Under the pieces are notes generated by a model, which was not told the origin of the DNA, did not search any database, and was given only the letters and a program-made list of their open reading frames with translations. Source: an uncultured Armatimonadota bacterium (lineage in GTDB: Bacteria > Armatimonadota > Fimbriimonadia > Fimbriimonadales > Fimbriimonadaceae). Taken from it: a stretch of DNA of 42,495 bases. Positions 9,492-18,037 of the stretch are shown here, piece after piece. How positions within the stretch are numbered: position 1 is the stretch's first letter; each line of letters begins with the position of its first letter. The stretch spans positions 1 to 42,495 of the forward strand of contig CAIYMO010000015.1 of the NCBI GenBank assembly GCA_903927345.1, written 5' to 3'. The position numbers and the translations under genes are program-made.

Positions 9492-12269
9492 ATGGACTTC
9501 AAATCGACTCTACACCTCCCCGACGCGGATGCGACGATCCCCATGAAGGCTAACCTGCCGACTCTGGAGCCGTCGATTCAGCAAATTTGGGAGTCGGAAG
9601 CGATTTACCACAAGCTCCAAGAAGCCCGAAAGGACGCGCCAACCTACGTCCTGCACGACGGCCCTCCATACACGAACTCGCCAATCCACATCGGCACCGC
9701 GATGAACAAAATCCTGAAGGATTTTGTGCTCAAGAGCCGCCAGATGATGGGTTTCCGAACTCCATACGTCCCCGGTTTCGATAATCACGGCCTGCCCATC
9801 GAGCAAGCCGTCATGAAGAAGTTCGCGGAGAAGAAGATCACTCCAACAATTCCTGAGCTTCGCCAGGCTTGCCGAGAACACGCCGCCGAATACCTCGGCA
9901 TCCAGCGCGATCAGTTCAAGCGGCTCGGAGTCTTCGGTCTTTGGGAGAAGCCCTACACGACCATGGACTTCCGGTTCGAAGCCGAGATTGTTCGCGTGTT
10001 CCGACGTCTCGTTGAGGGGGGATACATCTACAAGGGTCTCCGACCAACCCTTTGGAGCCCAACCAGCCGAACCGCCCTTGCCGATACCGAGATCGAATAC
10101 CACGATCACGTCAGCAAAGCGATCTACGTCCGCTTCTCTCTGAAGAACGATCCAAATCAGGAGTTCAAAGGACTCGATAACGTCTACACAGTCATCTGGA
10201 CCACAACCCCCTGGACCATCCCCGCAAACCTCGCCTGCGCCTTCCACCCTGAGTTCAACTACGACATCGTCAAAGTCGGAAACGACCACTACATCCTCCT
10301 CCAGGACCTTGTCGCCAAGGTTGCCGAGAAAGTGGGCTGGGAAAGCTACGAAGTCGTCAAAACTCTTGAGGGAATCAACTTCGATGGAATCGAGTTCAAA
10401 CACCCGATTTTCGATCGATCAAGTCTTGCCGTCATGGCCGACTATGTCACGACTGAAGACGGAACGGGCGTCGTTCACACCGCTCCGAGCCACGGCCGTG
10501 ATGACTTCTTCACCGGTCAGAAGTACAACCTCGGCGTCCCCAACACCGTCGACGAACGGGGAGTTCTCACCCACGAAGCCGGTGAATTCGAAGGTGTCTT
10601 CTACAAAAACTGCGACACTGTCGTCGTCGAGCGACTCCAGGAAGTCGGCGCGCTACTTAGCGTCAGCGACTACAGCCACAGCTACCCTTACGCCGAACGA
10701 GACGGTCAGCCCGTCATCTTCCGAGCCACGGAACAGTGGTTCCTCAGCCTCGAACACGATGGCCTTCGAGGTCGAATGCTCGACTCCATCAACGGTGTCA
10801 ACTGGGTCCCTAGCCAAGGTCAAAACCGAATCGAAGCCATGATTCGCAACCGACCCGACTGGTGTATCTCTCGGCAGCGCCCTTGGGGTGTCGGAATTCC
10901 CGTCTTCTACGGCAAAAAGAGCCGCGTTCCGGTTCTTGATCCCGTTGCCATCGACGCGGTCGCCAATCTCGTCGAAGCCGAAGGTTCCGACGCTTGGTTC
11001 ATCAAAGAAGCTGCCGAGATTCTTCCCGCTGGCTACGTCCACCCCGAAACCGGCGAGACCGAGTTCGACAAGGAAACCGACGTCCTCGACGTCTGGTTCG
11101 ACTCCGGCTCAACCTCGCTCGCCGTTCTGGAAGGCAACGTCTACCCAGAATGGAAAGAGAACTGGCCGGCGGATCTCTATCTCGAAGGCTCTGACCAGCA
11201 CCGAGGGTGGTTCAATACCTCCCTCATTCTTGGCCAAGCCACCCGCAATGGTGCCCCCTACAAAGCGGTTCTCACCCACGGCTTCGTCACCGACGGCGAA
11301 GGACGCAAAATGTCCAAGCGCCTCGGCAACGTCATCGACCCTGTGAAGGCGAGCGGCGAATACGGCGCCGACGTCCTCCGCTACTGGGTCGCCGGAACCG
11401 ACTACGCCAACGACGTCCCTTGTAGCGACCCGATCCTCAAGCAGTTCGGCGAGAGCTACCGCAACATCCGCAACGCCCTCCGCTTCCTCATCGGAAACCT
11501 CAAGGGATACTCCGAAGTGGTCGCCGTCGCTCCCGATGATCTGCTTTCGACCGACCGTTGGTTCATCGAGCAGTCCGATCTTCTCGTTGCCGACTGCATT
11601 GACGCGTATGAGCGATTCGACTTCGGCACAGTGATGTCCAGCGTCCATAACTTCTGTCGCCAACAGCTCTCAGCGTTCTATGCCGATGCCGTCAAAGACC
11701 GCATGTACTGCGACGGAGAAGCGTGGGAATCCCGACGCTCCGGCCAACAGGCATGCTACGAAGTCGCCGAAAAGCTTATCAAGCTCATCGCTCCCGTTCT
11801 GGTGCACACTGCCGAGGAAAGCTGGCAAAAGATGTACGCGACGATGGGAGTCGAGGCGAGTTCCGTATTCTTCGAGACCTTTGACGCAAGTCCAATCGAC
11901 GAAATCGAAGGCAGCTCGCTCCAGCAGCGGTTCGCCGCAGTCATCGCCGCGAAGCAAATCGTCAACAGCTCATTCGAACCTTACAAAGGCACCGACGGAA
12001 TCAAGAACTCCCAAGACGTCGTCGCTCACCTCAGTGTGGATGCAACCGAAAAGCAGCTCCTGGAGTCATTCTCTAGAGAAGAACTCGCGAACTTCTTCAA
12101 AGTCAGCTGGGTTGAACTCTCCGAAGGTGAACCAGCCGTGACATTTATTAAGTCTCCGTACAACGAGTGCATTCGGTCGCGCGTTCGACGTCCCGACGTA
12201 ACCGAAGTAGAAGTCGACGGAGAGAACGTCTTCCTCAGCGCTCGCGACCGGATGGTGCTCGGACTTTGA
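9492..12269 (+). CDS. ileS: Isoleucine--tRNA ligase
   Basis: 925 residues; charges tRNA-Ile and edits valine. HIGH-type motif PPYTNSPIHIGTAMNK at about 55-70, a CP1 editing domain (TTTPWTIPANLACAFHP and GTGVVHTAPSHGRDDF), RPWGVGIPVFY, and the KMSKS loop GRKMSKRLGN. The C-terminus aligns with the family's zinc ribbon but keeps only one of four cysteines: C893-I-R-S896 and S916-A-R-D919 stand where CxRC and CxRC are expected. A GGTAGG ribosome site lies 5 bp before the ATG. The stop overlaps the lspA TTG start by 4 bp (TTGA), so ileS-lspA are translationally coupled, the order also seen in many other bacteria. Confidence 0.96.
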   Translation: MDFKSTLHLPDADATIPMKANLPTLEPSIQQIWESEAIYHKLQEARKDAPTYVLHDGPPYTNSPIHIGTAMNKILKDFVLKSRQMMGFRTPYVPGFDNHGLPIEQAVMKKFAEKKITPTIPELRQACREHAAEYLGIQRDQFKRLGVFGLWEKPYTTMDFRFEAEIVRVFRRLVEGGYIYKGLRPTLWSPTSRTALADTEIEYHDHVSKAIYVRFSLKNDPNQEFKGLDNVYTVIWTTTPWTIPANLACAFHPEFNYDIVKVGNDHYILLQDLVAKVAEKVGWESYEVVKTLEGINFDGIEFKHPIFDRSSLAVMADYVTTEDGTGVVHTAPSHGRDDFFTGQKYNLGVPNTVDERGVLTHEAGEFEGVFYKNCDTVVVERLQEVGALLSVSDYSHSYPYAERDGQPVIFRATEQWFLSLEHDGLRGRMLDSINGVNWVPSQGQNRIEAMIRNRPDWCISRQRPWGVGIPVFYGKKSRVPVLDPVAIDAVANLVEAEGSDAWFIKEAAEILPAGYVHPETGETEFDKETDVLDVWFDSGSTSLAVLEGNVYPEWKENWPADLYLEGSDQHRGWFNTSLILGQATRNGAPYKAVLTHGFVTDGEGRKMSKRLGNVIDPVKASGEYGADVLRYWVAGTDYANDVPCSDPILKQFGESYRNIRNALRFLIGNLKGYSEVVAVAPDDLLSTDRWFIEQSDLLVADCIDAYERFDFGTVMSSVHNFCRQQLSAFYADAVKDRMYCDGEAWESRRSGQQACYEVAEKLIKLIAPVLVHTAEESWQKMYATMGVEASSVFFETFDASPIDEIEGSSLQQRFAAVIAAKQIVNSSFEPYKGTDGIKNSQDVVAHLSVDATEKQLLESFSREELANFFKVSWVELSEGEPAVTFIKSPYNECIRSRVRRPDVTEVEVDGENVFLSARDRMVLGL

Positions 12270-12796
12270 GGTCGCGGATTACTCAGTTTTGGGTCATCAC
12301 AATCGTGATGCTTGTCATCGACCAGGCCATCAAGGCCTGGACCCGGAACAACTTGATGGTCGGTCAATACTGGGACGGTGGACCCTGGAAGGGGGTCTTT
12401 GAACTCACCCTGAGCTACAACAAAGGGATTGCGTTTGGCATGTTCCAGGGTTCGGCACTTCTGATGGCGCCCGTCGCCATCGTCATCGCGGGATTCGCGG
12501 TTTACACGATGCACAAGAATCAGAACGAAACCCGATGGGGCACCATCGCGCTCGCTCTTCTTGCCAGCGGAGCCATCGGAAACCTGATCGACCGCGTGGC
12601 AAACCCCAAGGGCGTGACCGACATGTTCCTCGTCCGGCTCGCCAGCATCACAAACGGCCGAATCAACGATTTCCCGGTCTTCAACTTCGCCGATAGCTGC
12701 ATCACGGTCAGTATGATCATGCTCTTCCTGACTTGGGGCAAGCCCGCGAAAGACGACCAAACCGAACCACTTCAGCCCAAAGAAGAAGTCTTATAG
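12266..12796 (+). CDS. lspA: Lipoprotein signal peptidase (signal peptidase II)
   Basis: 176 residues, four membrane helices. An aspartic protease that removes signal peptides from prolipoproteins in the inner membrane. Conserved blocks are MLVIDQAIKAW in helix 1, NKGIAFGMF, the first catalytic Asp in GNLIDRV and the second in FNFADSCITV. The start is taken as TTG 12266, which overlaps the ileS stop as TTGA; the only upstream ATG (12167) lies inside ileS and the first downstream ATG (12308) would cut helix 1. The 3' end overlaps the convergent DUF554 gene by 25 bp. Confidence 0.93.
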   Translation: MRSRITQFWVITIVMLVIDQAIKAWTRNNLMVGQYWDGGPWKGVFELTLSYNKGIAFGMFQGSALLMAPVAIVIAGFAVYTMHKNQNETRWGTIALALLASGAIGNLIDRVANPKGVTDMFLVRLASITNGRINDFPVFNFADSCITVSMIMLFLTWGKPAKDDQTEPLQPKEEVL

Positions 12797-13482
12797 TTTG
12801 AATACAGCCGGTTAACCCGATACGCCAGAGGAACGAGGATGAGCGCGGGCAGATAGTTCGCGGTCGGCATCTGCTTGAGCCCCAGTAGCGAAATCCCGAT
12901 GGAAAGGATCATCAGTCCTCCCACGGCGGTGAACTCATTCAGAAGCTGCTCATCGTCCCGGAGCCATTTCAATCGCGAGGCTAAGAGCGTAATCGCTCCT
13001 TGGAACACGAGCAGAAATACCGCCGAAAACAGCACGCCGACACCAAGTGACGCCGCTAAGAAGAACCCGGCAACGCCGTCCAAAGTCGACTTCAGCCCCA
13101 ATAGTTCCGAGCGCCCTTCGAGTCCGTCCTGAATGCACCCCAAGATCGTCATCGGTCCCACACAAAACAGAATCGAAGCCGTCAGAAGGCCCTCACTAAA
13201 CTGCCCCCGCCCGCCGACAACCTGCTTCGCCCAAACTGAAAGCGACTCCAGCCCAGTTTGAACTCCCAAAAGCAGCCCCAAGATTCCGCCAAGGGCAATG
13301 CACGCCGCAACCAGAATCAGGTTCTTCGAGGGCAAGAACATCTTAACCCCCAGCGCAAGGTTGACGAGCCCAATCCCCGAAAGTGCAATGTCTTGGGCGT
13401 TGGAAGGTAGCAACTGCCCAGCCAGCAATCCCAGAGTCGAACCTGCAACAACCGTGCCCGTGTTGATGAGTGTGCCTTTCAC
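12772..13482 (-). CDS. DUF554 family membrane protein
   Basis: 236 residues, about seven hydrophobic helices. The N-terminus (GTLINTGTVVAGSTLGLLAG), the glycine-rich helices and FCVGPMTILGCIQDGLEG are characteristic of the DUF554 (YdfK/YqgA-type) family, proposed to be transporters of unknown substrate. Start codon is GTG at 13482, overlapping the TGA stop of the upstream gene as GTGA. Last gene of a three-gene minus-strand operon; its 3' end overlaps lspA. Confidence 0.88.
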   Translation of the reverse strand: MKGTLINTGTVVAGSTLGLLAGQLLPSNAQDIALSGIGLVNLALGVKMFLPSKNLILVAACIALGGILGLLLGVQTGLESLSVWAKQVVGGRGQFSEGLLTASILFCVGPMTILGCIQDGLEGRSELLGLKSTLDGVAGFFLAASLGVGVLFSAVFLLVFQGAITLLASRLKWLRDDEQLLNEFTAVGGLMILSIGISLLGLKQMPTANYLPALILVPLAYRVNRLYSNYKTSSLG

Positions 13483-13847
13483 ACTTTCACCAATCCTAGT
13501 TCAGTCCACTTCCTTGATAGCCACTCCATGTCACGAGCAATGCCGATGACACTTCGACCTTGCGAATCCCGGCCCATCCACATCCGAAACCTTTTGGCGA
13601 CGATGTTGCCTGGCTGTAACTCTCCACGGAAGATGTACGTCTCGTTATCCAAATTGACATAGAGCAAGCGAAACTTTTTCGGCACTCCTCCGATAAGCGT
13701 TTTCATCTTCGGAATCACAAACTTCTCGTACCTAATCGCATCTGGTTCGCTGGCTTCAACAATCCATCGTCTAGCTACAACGAGACTCCCACTCACGAGA
13801 GCGACAGAAAGTGTTGTGATCAATAGCATTTTCCTCTTTTTGCTCAC
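13479..13847 (-). CDS. Small membrane-anchored hypothetical protein
   Basis: 122 residues, not recognised. The N-terminus (VSKKRKMLLITTLSVALVSGSLVV) is a positively charged signal anchor; the remainder is a small soluble domain probably facing outward (YVNLDNETYIFRGEL, then FRMWMGRDSQGRSVIGIARD). The GTG start at 13847 overlaps the TGA of the upstream Mpv17-like gene as GTGA, and its own TGA overlaps the GTG of the DUF554 gene the same way. The 4-bp overlaps decide both starts and imply translational coupling. Confidence 0.75.
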   Translation of the reverse strand: MSKKRKMLLITTLSVALVSGSLVVARRWIVEASEPDAIRYEKFVIPKMKTLIGGVPKKFRLLYVNLDNETYIFRGELQPGNIVAKRFRMWMGRDSQGRSVIGIARDMEWLSRKWTELGLVKV

Positions 13848-14479
13848 TCCACCGACCTCGAACCCACAGATGTAATGATCAGACCCCAAGCGGCCTGCGC
13901 CGCCATCGAAACTGGAAAGTTGAGCGCCAACGGCAACGAGTAAAGCGCGATGGTCACTGGCCCAAAATACATCCAGCAGGTAACCAGCGTAGGGAAGTAG
14001 CGCTTCCAGAAATCTCCCTCGGATAGCTTCTGCCGCATTGCCGCAAAGTTCAAGCCCGAATCAATCCACATGAAGGTCAAAGCCGCTACCGGCATCGAAA
14101 GAAACGGAGAAAAGACCAACATATCAAAAGCGATCTTGGCAACCACTACGCCCAGCGAAGGCTTATCCCCGAGCTGATGGCTCAAAAAGATGTACAACGT
14201 GTCGACCGCGAGGGCGATAAAGCCGAAGTAGGCGAGCTTCACCAACAAACCCGCGAAGCTAGTCTTCGGTCGCTCATGTCGAGTAACTATCGCTGCAATA
14301 TCGGGAATCACCAGGCTGGCAACCCATACCGACCCCAAAGTGAACACCAACCCCCACTTCTCGCGAAACGACCGAATCGTCTCCGGCAAGCTCTGCCAAC
14401 TCGGAATCGCATAATACAAAACGACGAATACCAAGAAGCAAATCTGGATCAGGATGATCGGCTTTCGAGCCGCCCGCAT
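13844..14479 (-). CDS. Mpv17/PMP22-like multispanning membrane protein
   Basis: 211 residues, about five membrane helices. The C-terminal half follows the Mpv17/PMP22 family pattern: K-x2-FD-x2-VFSPFL (family K-x2-DQ-x3-P-x), a loop ending EGDFWKRYFPTLVTCWMYFGPVT (family W-x2-WP-x2-Q-x-INF-x-x-VP), and a final helix with AAWGLIIT in place of FWNTYLS. This is an alignment by eye, so the assignment is tentative; the family is mainly eukaryotic. ATG 14479 was chosen because it precedes the first helix; GTG 14536 is an alternative, and the far longer frame would run under tgt. First gene of the coupled three-gene operon, divergent from tgt. Confidence 0.5.
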   Translation of the reverse strand: MRAARKPIILIQICFLVFVVLYYAIPSWQSLPETIRSFREKWGLVFTLGSVWVASLVIPDIAAIVTRHERPKTSFAGLLVKLAYFGFIALAVDTLYIFLSHQLGDKPSLGVVVAKIAFDMLVFSPFLSMPVAALTFMWIDSGLNFAAMRQKLSEGDFWKRYFPTLVTCWMYFGPVTIALYSLPLALNFPVSMAAQAAWGLIITSVGSRSVE

Positions 14480-14590
14480 CGACGCCAACCCTGGGGCCGC
14501 AAGCGTCCTTACATCAATCCTTGAACCGGAACCCACAAGATAATCTACCTTTTCCCCCGAGTTCAATTGAGGTACACCTAACTGTCCCGC

Positions 14591-15700
14591 ATGAACGCAC
14601 CTAACGGCATCCGCTACGAACTCCTCGGAATCTGCCCGCATACCAAGGCGCGGCGCGGACGGCTGCACACTCCGCACGGAGTCGTCGAAACCCCGTTCTT
14701 CATGCCCGTCGGAACCCAAGGAACGGTCAAAACCGTCGGCAGCGAAGACATCGAAGCCCTCGGCTTCCAACAAGTCCTCTCGAACACCTACCATCTCTCA
14801 CTCAGACCCACCAGCGAGCTCGTCGAACGATTCGGCGGCCTCCACAAGTTCATGTCCTGGAACGGCGCGATCCTCACCGATAGCGGCGGCTACCAGGTGA
14901 TGTCGCTGAGCAAAACCAACGAGGTCACCGACGAAGGGGTCACTTTTAAGTCTCACCTCGACGGCAGTAAGCACTTCCTCACTCCTGAGCGATCAATCCA
15001 AATTCAGGCGCAACTGGGTGTCGATATCAGCATGATGCTCGACCAGTGCCCGCCGTACCCCTGCTCGCGCGACGAAGCCCACCAGGCGATGAAACGCACC
15101 CATGAATGGGCTCATAGAAACCTTTCCGTGCGGAAAGAAGGTCAAGCCATCTTCGGAATCGTTCAAGGCGGAGTCCACTTCGATATGCGCGACGAAAGTG
15201 CGGCCTATATCTCCGATCTCCCATTCGACGGAATTGCCATCGGCGGAGTCTCCGTTGGCGAGCCCACAGAGATGCAATATCCCGTGGTCGAGCATACGGC
15301 ACCGCTCCTTCCCAAAGACAAAGCCCGCTACCTGATGGGCGTTGGGCACCCCAAAGACATCATCCACGCCGTTGCGTGCGGAGTCGACATGTTCGACTGC
15401 GTTCTCCCCACCCGCATGGCGCGCCACCACTGCCTCTATACTCTCAATGGCCGAATCAACGCGATGAACAAACAGTGGGCGGAATTCGACGGCCTCCACG
15501 ACGAAGGTTCTTCATTCGCGGCAACCAACCGCTACTCCGCCGCTTACCTCCGCCATCTCTTCAAAGCCAACGAGCCGCTCGGCGCAAGAATCGCCTCGCT
15601 CCACAACCTCGCCTTTTACGCGCGACTAATGCAAGAAATCCGAGAAGCAATCGCAACCGGAACTTGGCCGGACCTAGTCGCCCGCTACGCCAACGCATAG
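14591..15700 (+). CDS. tgt: tRNA-guanine transglycosylase (Tgt)
   Basis: 369 residues, normal length. Exchanges G34 for preQ1 in GUN-anticodon tRNAs (Asn, Asp, His, Tyr) during queuosine synthesis. Motifs: DSGGYQVMSL with the general-base Asp97, IVQGGVHFDMR, IAIGGVSVGE, YLMGVGHP and the nucleophile Asp269 in MFDCVLPTR. The zinc site normally CxCxxC before YSRAYLRHL reads S307-S-F309-A-A-T312 here, so all three cysteines are gone while the distal His338 (LHNLAFY) remains. Divergent from the Mpv17-like operon; convergent with the small gene at 15740. Confidence 0.95.
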   Translation: MNAPNGIRYELLGICPHTKARRGRLHTPHGVVETPFFMPVGTQGTVKTVGSEDIEALGFQQVLSNTYHLSLRPTSELVERFGGLHKFMSWNGAILTDSGGYQVMSLSKTNEVTDEGVTFKSHLDGSKHFLTPERSIQIQAQLGVDISMMLDQCPPYPCSRDEAHQAMKRTHEWAHRNLSVRKEGQAIFGIVQGGVHFDMRDESAAYISDLPFDGIAIGGVSVGEPTEMQYPVVEHTAPLLPKDKARYLMGVGHPKDIIHAVACGVDMFDCVLPTRMARHHCLYTLNGRINAMNKQWAEFDGLHDEGSSFAATNRYSAAYLRHLFKANEPLGARIASLHNLAFYARLMQEIREAIATGTWPDLVARYANA

Positions 15701-15739
15701 TAAGAAGGGAACAGCCCTGCGCCACTAGGCTCGCACGCG

Positions 15740-16207
15740 CTAGAGTTTCTTCGGCTTGAATCCGATCTCAACTGCCTTGGCGAGTTCGGTAAGGTACTTT
15801 TCATTCGCCTTCAGAAGCGCGGCGTAAGCCTTATCCGTGGCCTTCAAATACGACTTGTCCAGCTCCTGATTCGACACAGCAAATCTTGCGACCCCTTGAT
15901 GGAACGAGGGAAGTTCCTTGCTGCGAATCATCCGAATGGGTAAATCTCCGTCCAATACATTGGCACGTGGATCTCCATCGAAATACAGTTTCGATACGAT
16001 CCAGAACTGCTCGGCTGACCCAAGATCTTTCCGCTCACGGATGGCTGCCTCGTCATCTTTAGGGTCAACTTCATAGTGGCGCCGCCACAGCTCTTTAGCG
16101 TGGTACTCCGCTAAATCAACGTCGAACTTCGACTTGTGGGATGGCTTCGATTGCTGAAATCCGTACACAGCGACCGCCCCACAAACCACTCCCAACACAA
16201 ACTTCAT
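15740..16207 (-). CDS. Small hypothetical protein with N-terminal membrane segment
   Basis: 155 residues, not recognised. MKFVLGVVCGAVAVYGFQQ is a membrane anchor or uncleaved signal; the rest is charged and helical (AEYHAKELWRRHYE, ending EKYLTELAKAVEIGFKPKKL). The start at 16207 is chosen because it begins the hydrophobic segment; ATG 16255 and further upstream starts add residues encoded within or next to the Ro60 terminator. It lies downstream of Ro60 on the same strand, beyond that terminator. Confidence 0.6.
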   Translation of the reverse strand: MKFVLGVVCGAVAVYGFQQSKPSHKSKFDVDLAEYHAKELWRRHYEVDPKDDEAAIRERKDLGSAEQFWIVSKLYFDGDPRANVLDGDLPIRMIRSKELPSFHQGVARFAVSNQELDKSYLKATDKAYAALLKANEKYLTELAKAVEIGFKPKKL

Positions 16208-16254
16208 GCAAATCGGACGAATCTCAGTACCCAAAGTTTCTCGATGCTCTACCA

Positions 16255-16288
16255 TGCAAAAGAGCGCGAAGGAATACCTCCGCGCTCT
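16255..16288 (-). terminator. Terminator of the Ro60 gene
   Basis: On the minus strand AGAGCGCGGAGG, loop TATT, CCTTCGCGCTCT (12 pairs, one wobble) is followed by TTTTGC. It begins 9 bp after the Ro60 stop codon. Confidence 0.88.
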
Positions 16289-16296
16289 CATTTCAT

Positions 16297-17883
16297 TTAC
16301 CGAACGAAGTCGGCGATAACCCCCGGAACCGAGGCGTCGAAGCCGACGACGTTGAGCATTCCGGCATCGTTCGGGTCAGCGATGGTCATCCGGTTGGATG
16401 CCATCGCGACCACGACCAGCTTTGCCTGAATTCCCATCTTTCGACGGTACTCGGCGATCGCCTGAGCCGGGTGCTGCGAACCGTACCAAGTCTCCGAGTC
16501 CGTGTAGATCACGAAGACGTCGGCCTCAATCCGATTCTTGATTGCGTACTGGATCGGCGCAGAACAGTCTGTTCCACCTCCTCCAGTCTTCTCCAAGGTC
16601 TCAACAACCTTGTCGAGTCGCATCGACTTGTTCAAGTTCAACGGATAAACCTTGGTGTCAAAGGCCAAGTGAGTCACTTGATCTTCAACCGCCTCAGTAA
16701 CGAGTGCCATTGCTCCACACGCCTTACGGCAGTCAAGCCCAGCAACTCCGCTGACCAGGGTTCCCGCCATCGAACCCGAAACGTCGAGTCCAAGGACGTA
16801 CCGCTTTCCGGTTGACCGAACGTTCTGGAACGTTGCGTAGAACGCATCGTTCAAAGCGTCGACAATCGACTGAACCGGCTTCCAGGTGTTGTCACCCCGA
16901 ATACCCCGTCCACCAGAGTAGGTGTTGAGGGCAGCAAGGATCGCAACCGGGTGGATACGCGCCTTTCGGAGCTTTTCAGCATCTCGAAGAGTCGAAACAA
17001 CCTTCTCTACCGCCGCCGAGTCGCCTCGGAACAGTCCGCTCTTCAGCAATCCAACCTTGGTCATCGTCGCCAAGTTTCGGATCATCGCGGTGAGCGGCAT
17101 GTCCTCCAGAAGTGCTTCCCAGACCTCAGTCTCGGTTAACATTTCCGTCGGGACCGCCTCTCGCGGAATCCGGTTCTCAACGATCAGAGCCTTCGCCTTG
17201 TCGAGGTCCTTGACCTCCTTCAAAGCCTGGACGGCCTGGATTAGCGGAGCCTCTCCGGTCAACTCGCCATCGACAACCCACTTGTACAGAATGTTGTGGG
17301 TCTCAGTAGCGGCGACCGGGTGAGCAAGCCGAAGCAAGTCACGGTTCGACCAACCCTCACGAGCCTGGTACTTCACAAGTCCGTAAGCCAAAGCCTCTGG
17401 AGTCTGTGCGTTGTACCACTTGCCGACTGCCTTTCGGAGTCCTCGACCCCATCCCCGCATTCCGTCGCAAGCTGCGGCGAAGGCAAAGAGATGAGTTCCG
17501 GTCCGACAAACCTTCGGCAGAGCCGCAAGCGCCGCGCTCCGAGTCTTGTCACATCCGAACGAAGCAGCAAGGGCAAGGGCAAAGACCGAAGGATCGTTCT
17601 TTGGCGCCAGCCCCTTAGTGCTGACCTCGACGATGCGATCCACGACTCGCTGTCCATCTTCCTTGATTGCCTCGATGACGTTGAGGGTGTTCTCCCGGGT
17701 GAGTTGCTTCGACCCAGTGTAGTACGTTCCACTTTCGCTACCGAGGATCAAGAAGCGTTCCAGCATGGTCCACCGATTCACGTTCCAGCTATAGCCGCCA
17801 GCATGGTTCAGGACTTGGCCTGAGCCGGGAATGGCTTGCTTCTGATTGGTCTTCTTGGTGTTGAATAGTTTGCTGTAGTTCAT
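16297..17883 (-). CDS. rsr: Ro60/Rsr RNA-binding protein (TROVE + vWA)
   Basis: 528 residues, the usual Ro60 length. Ring of HEAT-like repeats (TROVE, about 15-355; YSWNVNRWTMLERFLILGSE, RTGTHLFAFAAACD) followed by a von Willebrand A domain (about 360-528) with an intact MIDAS: D367-x-S-x-S (GLDVSGSMAG), T438 (GGGGTDC) and D462 (YTDSE). Family members bind Y RNAs on the outer ring surface and misfolded RNA ends in the cavity; in Deinococcus, Rsr and a Y RNA tether PNPase. The ATG at 17883 is fixed by a strong ribosome site (GAGGAGG at 17894-17900). Longer in-frame extensions to 18045 run through Y-RNA sequence and are not believed. The six Y-RNA elements lie directly upstream on the same strand. 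Confidence 0.95.
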   Translation of the reverse strand: MNYSKLFNTKKTNQKQAIPGSGQVLNHAGGYSWNVNRWTMLERFLILGSESGTYYTGSKQLTRENTLNVIEAIKEDGQRVVDRIVEVSTKGLAPKNDPSVFALALAASFGCDKTRSAALAALPKVCRTGTHLFAFAAACDGMRGWGRGLRKAVGKWYNAQTPEALAYGLVKYQAREGWSNRDLLRLAHPVAATETHNILYKWVVDGELTGEAPLIQAVQALKEVKDLDKAKALIVENRIPREAVPTEMLTETEVWEALLEDMPLTAMIRNLATMTKVGLLKSGLFRGDSAAVEKVVSTLRDAEKLRKARIHPVAILAALNTYSGGRGIRGDNTWKPVQSIVDALNDAFYATFQNVRSTGKRYVLGLDVSGSMAGTLVSGVAGLDCRKACGAMALVTEAVEDQVTHLAFDTKVYPLNLNKSMRLDKVVETLEKTGGGGTDCSAPIQYAIKNRIEADVFVIYTDSETWYGSQHPAQAIAEYRRKMGIQAKLVVVAMASNRMTIADPNDAGMLNVVGFDASVPGVIADFVR

Positions 17884-17918
17884 GTTCTTCTTTCCTCCTC
17901 GTAGGATTCTGCTTTTCG

Positions 17919-18025
17919 CCAGCGGACAAGTTTTGCAGCGGATGTTTCCCTGATGGACCAGCGTTCGCTGTCCACAACGGTTTCCCTTTTCAGGGTTCGA
18001 TAACCCTCTGCTTCCGGCCCGCCGG
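17919..18025 (-). ncRNA. Y RNA 6 (nearest Ro60)
   Basis: 107 nt. Helix 1 CCGGCGGGC (18025-18017) pairs with GTCCGCTGG (17927-17919). Then CGGAA, helix 2 strand GCAGAGGG and TTATC; the return strand TCCGCTGC pairs 7 of 8 and is followed by AAAACTT before helix 1 closes. This is the Ro60-binding layout. The loop region folds as CCCTGA/TCAGGG enclosing a hairpin TGGACAGC-GAAC-GCTGGTCCA with one bulge; it has no tRNA-like arms. It ends 35 nt upstream of the Ro60 ATG, so it could be processed from, or regulate, the Ro60 mRNA leader. Confidence 0.85.
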
Positions 18026-18037
18026 AAATCGTATGTG

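Noticed and set aside
9510-10403. Minus-strand frame of 297 codons antisense to ileS
   Set aside because: Val/Asp/Gly-rich shadow of the ileS codon pattern.
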